A DNA stretch of 64,000 nucleotides from JANLYC01 sp963750495. Lineage in GTDB: Bacteria; Actinomycetota; Actinomycetes; Propionibacteriales; Nocardioidaceae. The stretch covers positions 558,001 through 622,000 of the forward strand of contig CAVVQV010000004.1 of the NCBI GenBank assembly GCA_963750495.1, in the 5' to 3' direction. Numbering within the stretch: position 1 is the first letter of the stretch; the number at the start of each line of letters is the position of its first letter. Of this stretch, positions 1 through 8,970 are shown in pieces. The notes under the pieces were generated by a model. That model was given only the letters and a program-made list of their open reading frames with translations, ran no database searches and was not told the DNA's origin. A program made the translations under genes and the position numbers.

Positions 1-213
1 ACCCGTGCCGACCGGCCCGGTCCACGAGTACTCCGCCCGGTACGTCCCGGCGCGCGCGGGCTGCGGGGTCCAGGACAGATCGACGCCGACGCCGAGAACG
101 CCGCCGACCGCCCACTCGATGTGTGGGCACAGCGCCGACGGCGATGCATGGACGAACAGGACTCCTCGGGCCGCTGCGGCCGCTGAGCCTTCCGTGTGTG
201 TACTCCGGTTCAC
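1..213 (-). CDS. DUF3145 family protein, N-terminal part (runs off the window)
   Basis: Reading the minus strand from a GTG at 213 gives 71 open codons to the window edge. A GGAGGATCG ribosome site lies just upstream. The peptide contains VLFVHASPSALCPHIEW (residues 18-34) followed by AVGGVLGVGVDLSWTPQP, the conserved opening of DUF3145, a family of about 165 residues found almost only in Actinobacteria and without known function. The first 17 residues are alanine-rich and not part of the conserved core, so the true start could be slightly downstream, although the ribosome site supports 213. The C-terminal part lies outside the window. The 164 bases between this gene and the next (214-377) show nothing else. 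Confidence 0.85.
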   Translation of the reverse strand, partial: MNRSTHTEGSAAAAARGVLFVHASPSALCPHIEWAVGGVLGVGVDLSWTPQPARAGTYRAEYSWTGPVGTG

Positions 214-377
214 CGATCCTCCTCAAGGCTCGAGCGTCGCCTTCCCCAGCTGGCTCGATCGCGAGGATCACGGGTGAACTCAGGCTCCATTGTGCCTCAT
301 TCGTCCCACCGGCACCACATCTTCGCCTCCGCGAAGCTCTGCGCGTGTCGCAAACGGCGACAACCCGACACGAAGCG

Positions 378-1361
378 TCAGGGCCAACGGGCCGCGACGC
401 TCAGCCCCGCCCCTGTCGACAGCAGAGCCAGCACCACCAGCACCCCCATGTATTCGGAGGTGGCATCACCGCGCCGGGTCACGTAGCTCATCTGCTTCCC
501 CACCGACGAGTACGCCTTGACGAGGTCCTTCGGGGTCTCGGCGACGTACGCCCGGCCGCCACTGATCTGCGCCACCTGCTGCAGCTGGGCTATCTCGACC
601 GGCACGGCGATGGTCTGGCCCTGCGTCCTGATCGTGGCCGTCGGCGTCCCGAGCGCCACCGTGTAGATCGGGATGCGCTTGGCCTTGGCTGCCTGCGCCG
701 CAGCCACCTGGGAGCGCCCGATCGTTCGGGCACCGTCACTGATGAGCACCATGAACGCGGGCGGTTTCGAGTCGTTCTGCTGACCGATCGACGTCAGGTC
801 CTGCTCGATGACCGCGAGTGCGCTGTAGATGCCCTCCCCCGTCGCGGTGTACTCCGACAGGCTCAGCCCGTCCACGGCGCGCACGGCCGCCTCATGGTCC
901 TTCGTCGGAGGGATCTCGACACTGGCCACGCGCGAGAAGCTGACGACCGCCACCTTGAAGTTGGCCGGCAGCTGCTGGATGAAGTCCTTCGCCGTCTGCT
1001 TGGCCGCCCCGATGCGGTCCGGCGGCACGTCGGTGGCCGACATCGAGAGGGACGTGTCGATCGTCAACACGACGGTCACCTCGCTGTCGAGGCTGAGTGG
1101 CACCTGGAGGACCTTCGTGGGCCGGGCGAACAGCACGATCCCGAACGCCAGCGTGAGCAGGGCCAGCACCACCGCCACCTGCTGCATCCAGTTGACCTGG
1201 CGCTTGACGACGACGTCGATGAGCGCAACGTTCGTGAAACGCACGGCCTGCCGGTTCTTGCGGCGCTGCAGCACGAGGTAGACCGCCACCAGCACCGGCA
1301 CGATGAGCAGGTACCACAGCCGACCGGGCGCCAGGTAGTCGGCGCTGGAGAAGAAGTTCAT
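378..1361 (-). CDS. VWA-domain membrane protein (BatA-like)
   Basis: A 327-residue protein with an N-terminal membrane segment (about residues 10-32), a von Willebrand A domain and a C-terminal membrane segment near the end. The VWA metal site is visible as VLTIDTSLSMSATD, a DxSxS MIDAS motif. The start at 1361 was chosen because its ATG overlaps the stop of the upstream DUF58 gene (ATGA), which implies translational coupling; the longer open frame reads back into that gene. With the DUF58 and MoxR genes it forms the classic MoxR-DUF58-VWA operon, in which the AAA+ ATPase is thought to work with metal-binding VWA proteins in envelope protein assembly or maturation. The actual substrate cannot be read from the sequence. 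Confidence 0.9.
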   Translation of the reverse strand: MNFFSSADYLAPGRLWYLLIVPVLVAVYLVLQRRKNRQAVRFTNVALIDVVVKRQVNWMQQVAVVLALLTLAFGIVLFARPTKVLQVPLSLDSEVTVVLTIDTSLSMSATDVPPDRIGAAKQTAKDFIQQLPANFKVAVVSFSRVASVEIPPTKDHEAAVRAVDGLSLSEYTATGEGIYSALAVIEQDLTSIGQQNDSKPPAFMVLISDGARTIGRSQVAAAQAAKAKRIPIYTVALGTPTATIRTQGQTIAVPVEIAQLQQVAQISGGRAYVAETPKDLVKAYSSVGKQMSYVTRRGDATSEYMGVLVVLALLSTGAGLSVAARWP

Positions 1362-2359
1362 CGGCGTACGCCGACCCGCCGACGCCGCAGGTCCGCAGCG
1401 ACGCGACGGTGCGTCAGGGCGAACCGGGCAAACGCCGGCAGCCACGGTTCGTCGGTCCGGAGCACGAGGTGGCCCACGCCGGTACGTCGCATGGCTCTGG
1501 CCGTGCGTTCGCGTTGCTGTCGCGCGGCAACGGCGTAGGCCTGGCGGACCCGGCGACTGGACGTGCGCAGCTCACGCACCTGCCCGGTCTCCGCGTCTCG
1601 CAGCAGGATGGTGCCGACGTCGGGGATGTCGAGCTCGCGTGGGTCGATGATCTCGACGGCGATCACGTGGTGTCGGCTGGCGAGCTGTCGCAGGGGGCGC
1701 TCCCAGGTCGGCGCGCTGTCCAGGTCGTCAGCAGCACCGTCGCCCGCATCGGCACGGTCGAGGAAGTCGGACACGACCACGCGCAGTCCGCGGCGTCGCG
1801 GTGTCCGGGCCATCGTCGTGAGGCCCTCGGCCAGGCTCATCGACGCCGCGGCATCACCGGCGACAGGTTCGCGCAACAGTGACCGCAGCAGGGCGAACAA
1901 GGCCGGCCGACCCGATCGCGCCGGCCACCGCCGCAGCTGACCGTCCCGAAGCACCAACGCCCCGAACCGGTCCCCCACCCGGAACGTCAAGAGCCCCATC
2001 GTCGCGACTGCGGCGACCGCGAGATCGCGCTTCTGGAGCGACGCCGTGCCGAAGTGCATCGACGCGGACAGGTCGACCAGGCTCCACGTCTCGAGCTCGC
2101 GGTCGGCGATGACGTCGCGGACGTGCGGCACGGTGGTGCGCGCGGTCACGGCCCAGTCCATCCGGCGTACGTCGTCCTCGCCGGGCACGTAGCTCCGCGC
2201 CTCGGCCAGGTCAGTGCCGGGTCCGGGCAGCAGGCCCAGGTGGTCACCGTGCAGGAATCCCTCGAGCCGCCGCACGATCTGCAGCTCGAGCCGCCGTAGG
2301 GCCGCCTCCGGCGCGAGCTCGGAAAGGGACAGTGCCGGTGCGGGGTCGGGCTTCGCCAC
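1358..2359 (-). CDS. DUF58 domain protein
   Basis: A 333-residue soluble protein of the DUF58 family. The family hallmark is visible about 60-80 residues in: DLAEARSYVPGEDDVRRMDWAV, which matches the conserved (R)xYxxGDDxRxIDW signature, followed by a VWA-like core with LVDLSASM. Its stop overlaps the VWA gene start by four bases, and its start lies two bases downstream of the MoxR stop, so the three genes are one operon. DUF58 proteins accompany MoxR ATPases throughout bacteria; their biochemical role is not established. Confidence 0.9.
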   Translation of the reverse strand: MAKPDPAPALSLSELAPEAALRRLELQIVRRLEGFLHGDHLGLLPGPGTDLAEARSYVPGEDDVRRMDWAVTARTTVPHVRDVIADRELETWSLVDLSASMHFGTASLQKRDLAVAAVATMGLLTFRVGDRFGALVLRDGQLRRWPARSGRPALFALLRSLLREPVAGDAAASMSLAEGLTTMARTPRRRGLRVVVSDFLDRADAGDGAADDLDSAPTWERPLRQLASRHHVIAVEIIDPRELDIPDVGTILLRDAETGQVRELRTSSRRVRQAYAVAARQQRERTARAMRRTGVGHLVLRTDEPWLPAFARFALTHRRVAADLRRRRVGVRR

Positions 2360-2361
2360 GA

Positions 2362-3429
2362 TCAGCGAAACTCCAACTGGTCCGTGCCGCTCCAGACAGG
2401 CTGCGGCGGAGGTATGGCGGCGACGATGCGGTCGATGATGTCGCCCGGATCGACTTCGTCGGCGACAGCGTCGAAGCCCAGCACCAGCCGGTGGGCCATC
2501 ACGTCCCGGGCAACACCGGCCACGTCCTGCGGGAGGACGTAGTTGCGCCCGTGGATGACTGCGATGGCCCGGGCGGCGGCGGCCAGACCCAGCGTGGCGC
2601 GCGAGGAGGCGCCGATCTCGATGACGCCGTCGAGCTCAGGCAGGTGGAACTCGACCGGAGAACGGGTCGCGAGGACCAGCCGCACGATGTACTCCGAGAC
2701 GAGGTTGTGAAGGAAGACACGGTCGGCGGCCGCGCGGAGCTCGAGGATCGTGGCCGGGTCGAGCACCCCGACGGCCCGGGGCGGGTCGACGCTCATCCGG
2801 CGCAGGATCTCGAACTCCTCGTGACCGCGCGGATGCTTGATGTCGACCTTGAAGAGGAAGCGGTCGCGCTGCGCCTCAGGGAGGGGATAGACACCCTCCG
2901 ACTCGATGGGGTTCTGGGTCGCGATGACAATGAACGGCTCAGGCAGCGTGAAGGTCTGGCCGCCGATGGACACCTGGTGCTCGGCCATCAGCTCGAGCAT
3001 CGCCGACTGGACCTTGGCCGGCGCGCGGTTGATCTCGTCGGCGATGACGAAGTTGACGAACACCGGACCCAGCTCGACGTCGAAGGCTTCCTTGCTGGGT
3101 CGGTAGATGCGGGTGCCGACGATGTCGGACGGCACCAGGTCCGGGGTGAACTGGATGCGGGTGAACGTGCCGCCGACCACGTCGGCGAACGTCCGGACCG
3201 CGAGGGTCTTCGCGGTGCCCGGCACACCTTCGAGCAGGCAGTGCCCGCGAGCGATCAGCGAGACCATCAGCTGCTCGACCATGTGCTCCTGGCCGACGAT
3301 GACCCGCTTGACCTCGCCGATGGACTGCTGCGTGAGCTGGGACAGGCGGGCGAGTTCGGAGGCGCCGTTGCCCGCACCGTCGGATGGTGACGCCGCAGAC
3401 CCGGTGGGCCGGGTCGCGCTGGTGGTCAT
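2362..3429 (-). CDS. MoxR-family AAA+ ATPase
   Basis: A 355-residue MoxR AAA+ ATPase. Walker A is GVPGTAKT, Walker B reads VIADEINRAP, and the sensor-type ATQNPIE motif follows. The start at 3429 (MTTSATRP) has a GAGGGGA ribosome site; the open frame runs further upstream but that extension is low-complexity and unlike the family. It is the first gene of the MoxR-DUF58-VWA operon. MoxR proteins act as chaperone-like ATPases on VWA partners. The promoter must lie in 3430-3588, shared with the divergent membrane protein gene. Confidence 0.92.
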   Translation of the reverse strand: MTTSATRPTGSAASPSDGAGNGASELARLSQLTQQSIGEVKRVIVGQEHMVEQLMVSLIARGHCLLEGVPGTAKTLAVRTFADVVGGTFTRIQFTPDLVPSDIVGTRIYRPSKEAFDVELGPVFVNFVIADEINRAPAKVQSAMLELMAEHQVSIGGQTFTLPEPFIVIATQNPIESEGVYPLPEAQRDRFLFKVDIKHPRGHEEFEILRRMSVDPPRAVGVLDPATILELRAAADRVFLHNLVSEYIVRLVLATRSPVEFHLPELDGVIEIGASSRATLGLAAAARAIAVIHGRNYVLPQDVAGVARDVMAHRLVLGFDAVADEVDPGDIIDRIVAAIPPPQPVWSGTDQLEFR

Positions 3430-3588
3430 GGTGGCGTCCCCTCGGAGTTCTGTGACGTCGTAGGCTCGTCGTGCGGGCGAGGTCTCCTCGTGCGAGCCAG
3501 TGTTACAGACCACTCCAAGCGCGCTGACAGGCGCATGCACGCGACCACCACAGCGTGGGGGTGCCGGGATCACATGGGCAGGAGGGCG

Positions 3589-4308
3589 ATGTCGGACAGC
3601 GCAGACCCCACGGACGACGTCGCGACGAGCCCGTTGCTGCGTCGCGACCCGCCTGCACTCGGTGAGGTCACGCTGACCGGGCGCCTCTCCACCGACCACG
3701 ACGCCGGCCTCGTGTATGCCGGACTGCTGGACGGCCGGGACGTCACGGTGGTGATGTTGAGCGACGGAGCGGAGACCGACTCGTATGCGCGCGCACGGTT
3801 CCGCGAGGCGGCGAGCACGCTGGCCGAGGCCGAGCCGACCGCGGTCGTCGCCAGCGATGACGATGCCGAGCTGGCGCCCTGGGTGGCGCTGTCGGCACCG
3901 TCACCGGCGGGCGGTCACGTGTTGAGCCGTCGGCTCCTCGCCGCGGTCACCCTCGAGGACCGGCCTTCCGTCGGCGTCGTCCGCGGCCCGTCGTACCGAC
4001 CGCACTGGTGGCACCGGGTCGGGGTAGGACGCTGGCGACTGTGGCCGTTGCCGTGGCCGGCCAGGCTGACGTCGGCAGGACGGTGGACGTTCGTCGCGTC
4101 GTTCGCCCTCGCCTGTGCCATCGCGACGCTGGCCCTGTGGCTCACCGTCCTGGTCTTTCAGAACCAGCCACCGCCGCCACCTGGGCCGGGTCCCGGACCC
4201 GGACCTGTTCCACCACCGACGATCACGCCGACCCCCTCGCCGAGCGGGCCGGTGCCGACCGGTCCGCGGGGAACGGCGCCCGGACAGCCCGTGCCGCCGA
4301 TCGTGTAG
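3589..4308 (+). CDS. Single-pass membrane protein with proline-rich tail
   Basis: A 239-residue protein not recognised as a named family. It has a soluble N-terminal part of about 150 residues, one strong transmembrane segment (around residues 168-188, rich in A, L, V), then a tail of about 45 residues made almost entirely of proline, glycine and threonine, probably outside the membrane. The start at 3589 follows an AGGAGG sequence at short spacing; an in-frame ATG at 3574 is the alternative. It is divergent from the MoxR operon and may share its promoter region, so a link to envelope function is possible but only inferred. Confidence 0.7.
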   Translation: MSDSADPTDDVATSPLLRRDPPALGEVTLTGRLSTDHDAGLVYAGLLDGRDVTVVMLSDGAETDSYARARFREAASTLAEAEPTAVVASDDDAELAPWVALSAPSPAGGHVLSRRLLAAVTLEDRPSVGVVRGPSYRPHWWHRVGVGRWRLWPLPWPARLTSAGRWTFVASFALACAIATLALWLTVLVFQNQPPPPPGPGPGPGPVPPPTITPTPSPSGPVPTGPRGTAPGQPVPPIV

Positions 4309-4317
4309 ACGTTCGCG

Positions 4318-5115
4318 TCAGGCCGGGCTCCGGTCGACCCCGAGCTGCGTCTCCGACGAGGTGAAGCCCAGCCCGCGGTACAACCGGATCGCGAGGTACT
4401 CGGGGTCGGCCACCATGACCAGCGTCTGCACACCGAGCGTCTGGAAGCCGTACTGACTGACGTGGTGGACGAGTGTCCCGGCCAGCCCCTGGCCGCGAGC
4501 CGCCGGATGGGTCTCGACGTTCTGGAACCGCGCCAGATCCTCGTCGGCCCGGACCAGTCCCATCGACGACAGCAGCCGTCCGTCCACGAAGGCACCGAAC
4601 CAGGCGCCGTACCCTGCGTCGGTCAGCTGTCTGGCGGTGCGGGCTCTGGCCTCGGCGAAGACGCGATAGCTGACCTCCTCGTGCCGCTCCTCGACGGCCA
4701 CCGCAAGCTCCACCAGTTCGGCCCAGTCCTGGTCGGAGCTGAGCGGGCGGTATGACGCCACGCGGTTGGGATGCGGCGGCTGGTGGACCGACTGCGCGGT
4801 CATCACCGAGGACATGTCGGCGCTCAGCCCCAGCTCCACGAACCCGGCGAGGTCATCACCCGTTCCGCCCGCACCGTCGACGCCGATCGCCAGATGCGCG
4901 GCGTCGGGGAAGGCGTCGGCGAACACGTCGAGCCACCGCTGCGCAGCTTCCGGCCCGGGCTCCGGCGGCCGGTCGAGCAGCACGAAGTTGCCCCACCAGA
5001 ACGTGGGGTTGTCCGGCGATCGGACCACCAGGTGGTCGCCTCGATCTTCGACCTCGGATCCGCCGTACCGGAGCAGGGCGAGGTCGGTGCGGTAGCCGAG
5101 CGAGCGCACGTCCAT
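4318..5115 (-). CDS. GNAT-family N-acetyltransferase
   Basis: A 265-residue protein with a C-terminal GNAT acetyltransferase fold. The acetyl-CoA binding motif A is visible as VETHPAARGQGLAGTLVHH, followed by the motif B region ending in LYRGLGF. The N-terminal half (FWWGNFVLLDRPP onward) resembles the partner domain of tandem or pseudo-tandem GNATs. The start at 5115 has an AAGGAGA ribosome site; a longer upstream frame lacks support. The gene converges on the membrane protein gene, nine bases away. The acetylated substrate is unknown. Confidence 0.82.
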   Translation of the reverse strand: MDVRSLGYRTDLALLRYGGSEVEDRGDHLVVRSPDNPTFWWGNFVLLDRPPEPGPEAAQRWLDVFADAFPDAAHLAIGVDGAGGTGDDLAGFVELGLSADMSSVMTAQSVHQPPHPNRVASYRPLSSDQDWAELVELAVAVEERHEEVSYRVFAEARARTARQLTDAGYGAWFGAFVDGRLLSSMGLVRADEDLARFQNVETHPAARGQGLAGTLVHHVSQYGFQTLGVQTLVMVADPEYLAIRLYRGLGFTSSETQLGVDRSPA

Positions 5116-5185
5116 CAGTCGTCTCCTTGGGCCTGTGGTTGACGGGTCGGAGCGGAATCGGGGCCGCCGTCGTGTGACGGCAGTG

Positions 5186-5800
5186 CTACCAGGCGACGCA
5201 GAACCTGCTTCGGTGGTAGCGCGGATGTTCGACCTCGTCGAGCACCGCCACCGCGAAGTCCTCGGCACTGATCTGCTCCCCGAGCACGGTGTCGCCACCG
5301 CGGCGGTAGGTGCCACGCCGCTCCCCCGGGGCCGTGAACGGCGCGGGAGACACGTACACCCAGTCGAGGAGTGCTCCCGTGTCCTTGAGCAGCTCCAACG
5401 CGGCAAGCTGGGTCAGCGCCTCGGCGCGCGCCGCCGCTGGGTACGTGGGTGTATCGAGGAGGCGCAGGCCGGGAGCGGCATACAAGCTGCCCGAGCCGCC
5501 AACCACGATGAGCCGTCGCGACCCGACGTTCTCACCCAGCGTGGCCAGGGCGTGCAGGAAGACTTCGTGGCGTACTCCGGTGCGGCTCGGGCCGATCGCG
5601 GAGATGACCAGGTCGTGCTCGGAGGCGATACGTGCGACGTCGTCTCCGTCGGCAGCGTCACCTGTGCGCGGCGTGGCTCCGACGGGGACGTCGGTGCTTC
5701 CGGAGCGGGTGATGGCGGTGACGTCGTGGTCGCGTGCCAGTGCTTCTGCTGCGATTCGCGAGCCCAGCATGCCGGACGCGCCGTACAGGGCGATCTTCAC
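5186..5800 (-). CDS. NAD(P)-binding oxidoreductase/epimerase-like protein
   Basis: A 204-residue Rossmann protein starting with GTG at 5800 behind a GGAGAGGGGGGAG ribosome site. The dinucleotide-binding motif is MKIALYGASGMLGSRIAAEA, with an arginine-serine pair after the second strand (ITRSGS) that would favour NADP(H). It matches the small NmrA/YwnB-like branch of atypical short-chain dehydrogenases: no YxxxK catalytic pair is evident and the length is typical of that branch. The role could be redox sensing or flavin or quinone reduction; this cannot be decided from sequence. Confidence 0.8.
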   Translation of the reverse strand: MKIALYGASGMLGSRIAAEALARDHDVTAITRSGSTDVPVGATPRTGDAADGDDVARIASEHDLVISAIGPSRTGVRHEVFLHALATLGENVGSRRLIVVGGSGSLYAAPGLRLLDTPTYPAAARAEALTQLAALELLKDTGALLDWVYVSPAPFTAPGERRGTYRRGGDTVLGEQISAEDFAVAVLDEVEHPRYHRSRFCVAW

Positions 5801-5906
5801 CGCTCCCCCCTCTCCTGTGGTGAGCCTGCGGCCATCCTAGGAGGGCGCGTCTGTTGCGGGGGTGGAACGGCGTGGCCGCAGACGTGACATGATCTGTGCG
5901 GTTCAG

Positions 5907-5980
5907 GGGGCGGTAGCTCAGCTGGTCAGAGCAGAGGACTCATAATCCTTGGGTCGCGGGTTCGAGCCCCGCCCGCCCCA
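5907..5980 (+). tRNA. tRNA with CAU anticodon, probably tRNA-Ile2
   Basis: A complete cloverleaf of 74 nucleotides. The acceptor arm GGGGCGG (5907-5913) pairs with CCGCCCC, the anticodon stem-loop is GAGGA-CUCAUAA-UCCUU, and the T arm is GCGGG-TTCGAGC-CCCGC. The anticodon is CAU. The G-U wobble closing the anticodon stem resembles E. coli tRNA-Ile2 (read as AUA after lysidine modification) rather than elongator tRNA-Met, which has C-G there. Identity is therefore inferred as Ile2; elongator Met is the alternative. CCA is not encoded (A followed by CCG). Confidence 0.9.
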
Positions 5981-6052
5981 CCGAAGAGCAGCCCTCGGCT
6001 GATACCCGACCAAAAGGTGCCGCCGATAAAGGCGCCGCTCGGCGAGAAAGTT

Positions 6053-6247
6053 TCAGCGACCCTCGTGGGAGTCGTTGTCCAGCAGCAGCGTCGAGCGCCG
6101 CTCCGTGCCTCGGAGGTAACCCTCCAGGTCGCCTTCCCAGCATCCGGCTGAGCATCGGCCACCGAAAGCCAAGGACAGGTCCGGCAGCCACGGTGCTCCA
6201 CACGCCAGGCAGGGGGCCACTCCATCCGGTCCGGCAGGTTCCTTCAT
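6053..6247 (-). CDS. Small four-cysteine hypothetical protein
   Basis: A 64-residue open frame just downstream of the tRNA. It contains CLACGAPW (Cys 13 and 16) and GRCSAGC (Cys 32 and 36), a CxxC...CxxxC layout like a small zinc ribbon, followed by an acidic stretch and a charged tail. No ribosome site is obvious before the ATG at 6247. It is not a recognised family. The cysteine spacing and the lack of any other candidate in 5981-6365 argue for a real gene, but the frame is short. The rest of that interval (6248-6365) shows nothing convincing. Confidence 0.42.
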   Translation of the reverse strand: MKEPAGPDGVAPCLACGAPWLPDLSLAFGGRCSAGCWEGDLEGYLRGTERRSTLLLDNDSHEGR

Positions 6248-6365
6248 AAGGAAAATGTAAAGGTCGGCGGCACCGCGCCGATACTGCCCTTAGGTGCTAG
6301 CCCCGGAGACCACCATTCCGACCAGGAGTGCGGTATGGGCCAGCCGGGGCGACGCCGTGTACTGA

Positions 6366-8912
6366 TCAACGCAGCCGGACGTCGACGAGCTCCGGCTCAT
6401 GTCTCAGGTCGGCGGCGCAGGCGAGCTCGTCGAGCACGAGATGCCGCACCTCCTCGGGCCCGGCCAACGTCAGCGCCTGCTTGGCGACCAACGCACAGCG
6501 CTCGAGGTCGAGCTGCCTGATGGTCGCTTTGACGCGAGGTACGGCGGACGGCGAGACGCTGAGGTGACGGATCCCGAGTCCGACCAGCACCGGCACCGCC
6601 ACCTCGTCCGACGCTGCTTCACCGCAGACCGACACCGGGATCCGATCGCGCGCCACCCTACTGACGTGGTCGATCAGCTGGAGCACCCCTGGATCGAGCG
6701 CGTCAGTCAGCGCGGCCACGGAACTGTTGCCGCGCTCGGCAGCCATCGTGTACTGCGTCAGGTCGTTGGTGCCGATGCTCACGAAGTCGAGATGAGGCAG
6801 AAAGCTCTCGATCTTCAAAGCCGCCGCGGGGACCTCCACCATCATGCCGACGCGGAGGTCTTCAGGCACTCCGGTCGTTCCCGCTGCCTCCGCAAGGACC
6901 TGACGCGCAGCCAGCAGCTCGGCGAGCGTGGAGATCATCGGAAACATGACGCTGGTGGGAAAGCGTCGGGCGGTGGCACAGATGGCGACCAGCTGCTCGC
7001 GCAGCACGTCCCTTCGGTCCAGGCTGAGTCGTATCCCGCGGTGTCCCAGGAACGGGTTCTGCTCCGACGGCATGCGCAGGTAGGCGATCGGCTTGTCGCC
7101 GCCGGCATCGAGCGTCCGCAGGGTGACCCGTCGACCGCCGATACCGGCCGCGATGGCGTCGTACGCCGCCTGCTGCTCGTCGGCATCGGGTGCCTGGTCC
7201 CGCTCTTGGAACAGGATCTCGGTGCGGACGAGCCCGGCGCTGTCGGCCCCGGCGGTCAACGCCGACCGGGCGTCGGGCACCGAGCCGAGGTTCGCGCCGA
7301 CCGATACCGCGACGCCATCGCGCGAGATCGCGGGCTCCTGCGCGCTGACCAGATGGAGCGCTCGCCGGTTGGCCAACGTCTGCGCTTGACGCCTGAAGTC
7401 CTCGACCAGCGCAGCCGACGGGTCGATGTGCAGATCGCCGGTCTCCCCGTCGAGGATCACGGTCGTCCCCTCGGGCAGCCTGAGGACGTCGCGCCCTGCA
7501 CCGACCACGACGGGGATGTCGCGGGCACGAGCCAGGATCGCCGCGTGCGAGCTCGCGCTTCCTTCGGCGAGGATGACGCCGAGCACGACGTCCGGATCGA
7601 GCTCAGCCGCCTCGGCAGGCGTCAGGTCACGAGCCACGAGGACTCCTCGGGTCAGGACCAGCGACGGCGGTGACCCGGTCAGCTGCCGCAGGACCTGGTC
7701 AGCGACAGCGCGCACATCTCCGGCCCGCTCACGCAAGTACGGATCGGGCAGGGACGACCACTGCTGCTCGACTCCTGCCAAGCAATCCGCCCAGGCCGCC
7801 GCCGCCCCGGTCCCGGCGTCGATGCGTTGCTCGACGTCGGCGAGGACCTCTGCATCACCGAGCAGCGACAAGTGGGCGTCGAAGATGCCGGCCTCGTCGT
7901 CCCCGAGCGCCTGCGCCGTGGTCCTGCGCACCTGTTCGATGTCGCGTTGCACGGCGCGGATGCATTCGCTCAGGAGCCGACGCTCCTGCGCGGGCTCGCC
8001 GACGACGATCCCCTCCAGGTCGAGTGGTGCGGTCGTGGGGCGGCTGACAGGTCCGATGGCGATGCCCGGCGACGCAGGCTGTGGACCTGCCATGGCGTCA
8101 ACCGCAGCGGGCAGCGCCAGGTCAGCGCTCTCCGGCTCGTCGAAACGGCGCGCCGCGAGGTCGAGCAGCTCCTCCACCGCTTGCGTGGCGCCGCTCCCCG
8201 CCGCTCGTATCTCGACCTCATGTCCGTGCAAGGCGGCCAAGGTCGCGACACGGCTCAGGCTGTTGGCCGGGACAGGGCCGGCGCCGGTGGTCAGGTTGCG
8301 AAGCCGGATCGATGCGCTCAGGGAACGTACGTGCGTGACGAGCCTGGCAGCCGGCCTGGCGTGCAATCCGTGCCTGTTGGTCACGGTGAAGACGGCCACC
8401 AGCTCGCCTGCCTGTGTCGGCGTCGTCACGGCTTCCTCGACTTCAGGAGCGACCAGGTGGCCGAGCTTACCGAGCAGTGCCGCCTGAGCCTCGGCTGCGA
8501 TCTCCGCCCGGTCGGCCCCGCCGGCCGCGGCGACCACGGCCACGATGAGACCCTCCACGATCGGAGCGGGTGAGAGGGTCACCCGGTCTCGGCCGGCCGG
8601 GTCGTCGAGCAGGTCGAGCGCCAGCTCGGTGCTCAGCACGGCACTGCCCAGATCCATCAGAACGACCACGCCCGCCGGCCCGTTGACGCGTTCGATGGCC
8701 TCTTTGATGTGCAGGGCGTCGGTCCCGAACGTGGTGTCGTCCAGGCCGGCGGCAACCTCGATCGTGACCGGGGCGCCGTGCAGCATCTCCGATGCGAGCG
8801 CGACAGCCGCGGTGGCCAGTGCTCGACTGTGTGAGACCACGACGATGCCGACGCCAGTGACGTCCTGGCCGTCCGTCTCATGGCCTCCGGTCTCTGGTTG
8901 AACGTGTGCCAT
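6366..8912 (-). CDS. dhaM: DhaM-HPr-enzyme I fusion, phosphoryl donor for dihydroxyacetone kinase
   Basis: An 848-residue PTS multiphosphoryl transfer protein. Residues about 20-150 form the DhaM EIIA domain with active His28 (VVSHSR). Residues about 173-260 are HPr with active His184 (GLHARPA). From about 275 to the end is a complete enzyme I: phospho-His456 in GSASSHAAI, LVRTEILF, DAGGDKP, and the C-terminal catalytic cysteine in VCGEAASDE. One chain can therefore carry phosphate from PEP to DhaL. E. coli DhaM has EIIA, HPr and only the N-terminal part of enzyme I. A GAGGAGA ribosome site precedes 8912. It is the last gene of the channel-dhaK-dhaL-dhaM operon. Confidence 0.95.
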   Translation of the reverse strand: MAHVQPETGGHETDGQDVTGVGIVVVSHSRALATAAVALASEMLHGAPVTIEVAAGLDDTTFGTDALHIKEAIERVNGPAGVVVLMDLGSAVLSTELALDLLDDPAGRDRVTLSPAPIVEGLIVAVVAAAGGADRAEIAAEAQAALLGKLGHLVAPEVEEAVTTPTQAGELVAVFTVTNRHGLHARPAARLVTHVRSLSASIRLRNLTTGAGPVPANSLSRVATLAALHGHEVEIRAAGSGATQAVEELLDLAARRFDEPESADLALPAAVDAMAGPQPASPGIAIGPVSRPTTAPLDLEGIVVGEPAQERRLLSECIRAVQRDIEQVRRTTAQALGDDEAGIFDAHLSLLGDAEVLADVEQRIDAGTGAAAAWADCLAGVEQQWSSLPDPYLRERAGDVRAVADQVLRQLTGSPPSLVLTRGVLVARDLTPAEAAELDPDVVLGVILAEGSASSHAAILARARDIPVVVGAGRDVLRLPEGTTVILDGETGDLHIDPSAALVEDFRRQAQTLANRRALHLVSAQEPAISRDGVAVSVGANLGSVPDARSALTAGADSAGLVRTEILFQERDQAPDADEQQAAYDAIAAGIGGRRVTLRTLDAGGDKPIAYLRMPSEQNPFLGHRGIRLSLDRRDVLREQLVAICATARRFPTSVMFPMISTLAELLAARQVLAEAAGTTGVPEDLRVGMMVEVPAAALKIESFLPHLDFVSIGTNDLTQYTMAAERGNSSVAALTDALDPGVLQLIDHVSRVARDRIPVSVCGEAASDEVAVPVLVGLGIRHLSVSPSAVPRVKATIRQLDLERCALVAKQALTLAGPEEVRHLVLDELACAADLRHEPELVDVRLR

Positions 8913-8970
8913 CAGGCCTGTTCTCCTCTCGTGCTGCGCCGTCGCCCCACGTGCGCGGCACCGGGATGGT

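Noticed and set aside
5926..6225. Open frames antisense to the tRNA encoding GLEPATQG- and GGARTRDPRI-like ends
   Set aside because: These are the well-known spurious proteins produced by translating the opposite strand of a tRNA gene.
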